Below, piece by piece: positions 62,591 to 64,000 of a stretch of 64,000 nucleotides of DNA. The notes under the pieces were generated by a model. It searched no databases. It was not told the origin of the DNA and saw only the letters and a list, made by a program, of their open reading frames with translations. The stretch comes from Bombilactobacillus bombi (GTDB lineage Bacteria; Bacillota; Bacilli; Lactobacillales; Lactobacillaceae). The stretch lies in assembly GCF_964340835.1 (NCBI RefSeq), contig NZ_OZ204251.1. One strand, given 5' to 3'. The position numbers were made by a program, and so were the translations under genes. How positions within the stretch are numbered: the first letter of the stretch is position 1; each line of letters starts with the position of its first letter.

Positions 62591-63493
62591 TTGGGTAATT
62601 TATTGAATAAATATAATTCGATTGTGAATAACAATCAACAGCAAAATTCAAATAAGGAGCCATTGTTCCTTCAACAAATCAATAATCCTCAATATTGGAT
62701 TAATCTTTTTAATACTTTGCTGAGCAATGTGATTAAGATAATCTTATTGTCATTATTTTTTTGGTTGCTTTATAAATTTGGTAAACGAGTAGTCAGTCGT
62801 GTAACTTATAATTTAAGAATCAATACGACAAGCTCTAACCGTTCTCGAACAATTGCAACTTTGACTCAAAATATTTATTTTTATTTTTTGGCTTTTATTT
62901 ATATATATATGGTCTTATCAATTATGGGCGCCCCGGTTGGTACCTTAATTACTGGCGCTGGAATCTTCAGTTTAGCTTTAGGTCTTGGTGCGCAAGGATT
63001 TGTTAGTGATGTCGTTACAGGTTTCTTTATTTTAGTAGAGCAACAATTTGATGTTGGTGATTCAGTGAGTGTGGGCGATATTTCTGGAACAGTAGCTTAT
63101 ATTGGCTTACGAACAACTCAAATTCGCAGTGCTGATGGTACTTTAAACTACATCCCTAATCGCAATATAACTATTGTGAAAAATCTTTCTCGTGGCAATA
63201 TGACTACGATAATTGATTTGCAATTATTTCCCAGAACTAATATTAAACAAGTTACACAAGTCATCACACAAGTTAATAAAGATTTAACTCCTAAAATTGC
63301 CGATCTGGTTCAAGCTCCGCAAATAATTGGACCGATTGATGTACAAGCAGGATTGTTGCATTATCAAATTAGTTTAAGTACAAAAAATGGCGCTCAACTT
63401 GCCGTCAAGCGTCAATTCTTGGAAGCTTATTTAGCAGCTTTACAGCAAGCCAACATCTCCATGCCCGAAAATACTTTAGACTTAACTCAATAA
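62591..63493 (+). CDS. small-conductance mechanosensitive channel (MscS family)
   Basis: Membrane channel of 300 aa that releases solutes on osmotic downshock. Two N-terminal helices precede the pore helix GAPVGTLITGAGIFSLALGLGAQGFVSDVVTGFFIL (residues 110-155), followed by the beta domain QFDVGDSVSVGDISGTVAYIGLRTTQIRSADGTLNYIPNRNI. The C-terminal alpha/beta domain is short. It starts at a TTG preceded by GGGAG. Alone in its operon. Confidence 0.92.
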   Translation: MGNLLNKYNSIVNNNQQQNSNKEPLFLQQINNPQYWINLFNTLLSNVIKIILLSLFFWLLYKFGKRVVSRVTYNLRINTTSSNRSRTIATLTQNIYFYFLAFIYIYMVLSIMGAPVGTLITGAGIFSLALGLGAQGFVSDVVTGFFILVEQQFDVGDSVSVGDISGTVAYIGLRTTQIRSADGTLNYIPNRNITIVKNLSRGNMTTIIDLQLFPRTNIKQVTQVITQVNKDLTPKIADLVQAPQIIGPIDVQAGLLHYQISLSTKNGAQLAVKRQFLEAYLAALQQANISMPENTLDLTQ

Positions 63494-63549
63494 TAGAATT
63501 ATTTTAAACAAAACTACATTAGGTTATATATAAATTAATATTATCAAAT

Positions 63550-63584
63550 TAAAAACTCTATGATTATAATTGTCACAGAGTTTT
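63550..63584. terminator. terminator between mscS-like gene and MFS gene
   Basis: AAAAACTCTATGA / GTCACAGAGTTTTT, one bulged pair, with A- and T-runs. It can serve both convergent genes. Confidence 0.75.
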
Positions 63585-63661
63585 TAATTAGCAATATAGA
63601 GAGAAAAATTATATTTAAGAATTAGTAAAATAATTAAAAAGAAATTTAAATATTAAAATAA

Positions 63662-64000
63662 CTAGTTAAAACTTTTAATATCTTTTTTTCTAGATATAAC
63701 TTTGGAATTAAATAAATTAATAATAATTCCTAAAATACTAAATACTATTAATACTGTAAAAATTATGTTATAAGCAGTAACACTATTATTACTGTCAATA
63801 ATATTTCCAAAAATAGGATAAGCAAAGAACGAAGGACTATAACCTACAAAAGAGGCAATAGACATAGCAGTAGAAGATATATCTGTAGGTACACCATATT
63901 CCCCAATCGGAGAATAATATACGGCTCTTATTAAGAAGCATGAAAGAGTAGTTAACAATAAAAATATCATTGCAATAATGACTAGTGATTTACGTTTTGG
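63662..64000 (-). CDS. MFS transporter, C-terminal part (5' end beyond window)
   Basis: The frame is open to the right edge, giving the last 113 residues of a membrane transporter with three helices. The pattern STAMSIASFVGYSPSFFAYPIFGNIID is typical of helix 10-11 of the MFS. The protein ends with a basic tail (SRKKDIKSFN). Substrate cannot be judged from this part. The true start lies right of the window. Confidence 0.75.
   Translation of the reverse strand, partial: PKRKSLVIIAMIFLLLTTLSCFLIRAVYYSPIGEYGVPTDISSTAMSIASFVGYSPSFFAYPIFGNIIDSNNSVTAYNIIFTVLIVFSILGIIINLFNSKVISRKKDIKSFN

Overview
The window is a low-GC chromosome segment of a lactic acid bacterium, most likely a member of Lactobacillaceae; I cannot fix the genus. 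The evidence is the A+T-rich Firmicutes coding style with strong GGAGG ribosome sites and several TTG/GTG starts, a T-box before leuS, a SAM-III (SMK) box before metK, a ccpA/pepQ divergent pair with a cre-like site, cellobiose-type PTS genes, an LtaS/LafA/LafB glycolipid and lipoteichoic acid locus, and rRNA operons with tRNA-Ile/tRNA-Ala spacers.

Left edge, 1-9,100: the start of a BREX phage-defence operon (brxA, brxB, and brxC cut by the window edge) lies next to two tandem, near-paralogous small HTH genes. Beyond it is a beta-glucoside PTS operon (IIB, IIC, IIA, GH1 glycosidase) divergent from a PRD-type regulator. The GH1 enzyme has Gln where the family has its acid/base Glu, as in plant myrosinases.

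11,000-22,000: housekeeping and envelope genes: a MurJ/YtgP-like flippase with leuS under a leucine T-box, a GH73 glucosaminidase, a PAP2 phosphatase, an MDR transporter co-transcribed with metK under an SMK box, cfa, and a hypothetical membrane protein.

22,200-42,700: two essentially identical rRNA operons on the minus strand, direct repeats about 5.3 kb long and 14,621 bp apart. They carry 6 and 26 downstream tRNA genes; with two spacer tRNAs each, the total is 36 tRNAs. Between them are lafA-lafB-ybhN-like-ltaS-fur/perR, a deoxynucleoside kinase, and a gene-free stretch with GGCGGA repeats at the end of the long tRNA array. The upstream edge of the second rRNA copy keeps the last eight codons of fur, which shows which copy was the source. 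Two tRNA blocks (Val-Glu and Phe-Asp-fMet) are also duplicated.

42,700-64,000: an S1-domain regulator, ferredoxin-NADP reductase, DedA protein, a nagD/yutD/yunD-type operon, a GDPD with an unusual C-terminal tail, a PepV-like M20 protein that has lost its metal site, an MDR transporter with a leader hairpin resembling an attenuator, a class A PBP, ccpA and pepQ, a YtrA-type GntR/ABC operon with three related permeases (the last frameshifted), DUF948/YtxH-like envelope proteins, an MscS channel, and the end of an MFS gene cut by the right edge.

The best candidates for something not well described are the Gln-type GH1 enzyme in its own PTS operon, the paired HTH genes beside BREX, the inactive-looking PepV paralogue next to the tailed GDPD, and the leader hairpin before the second MDR pump.
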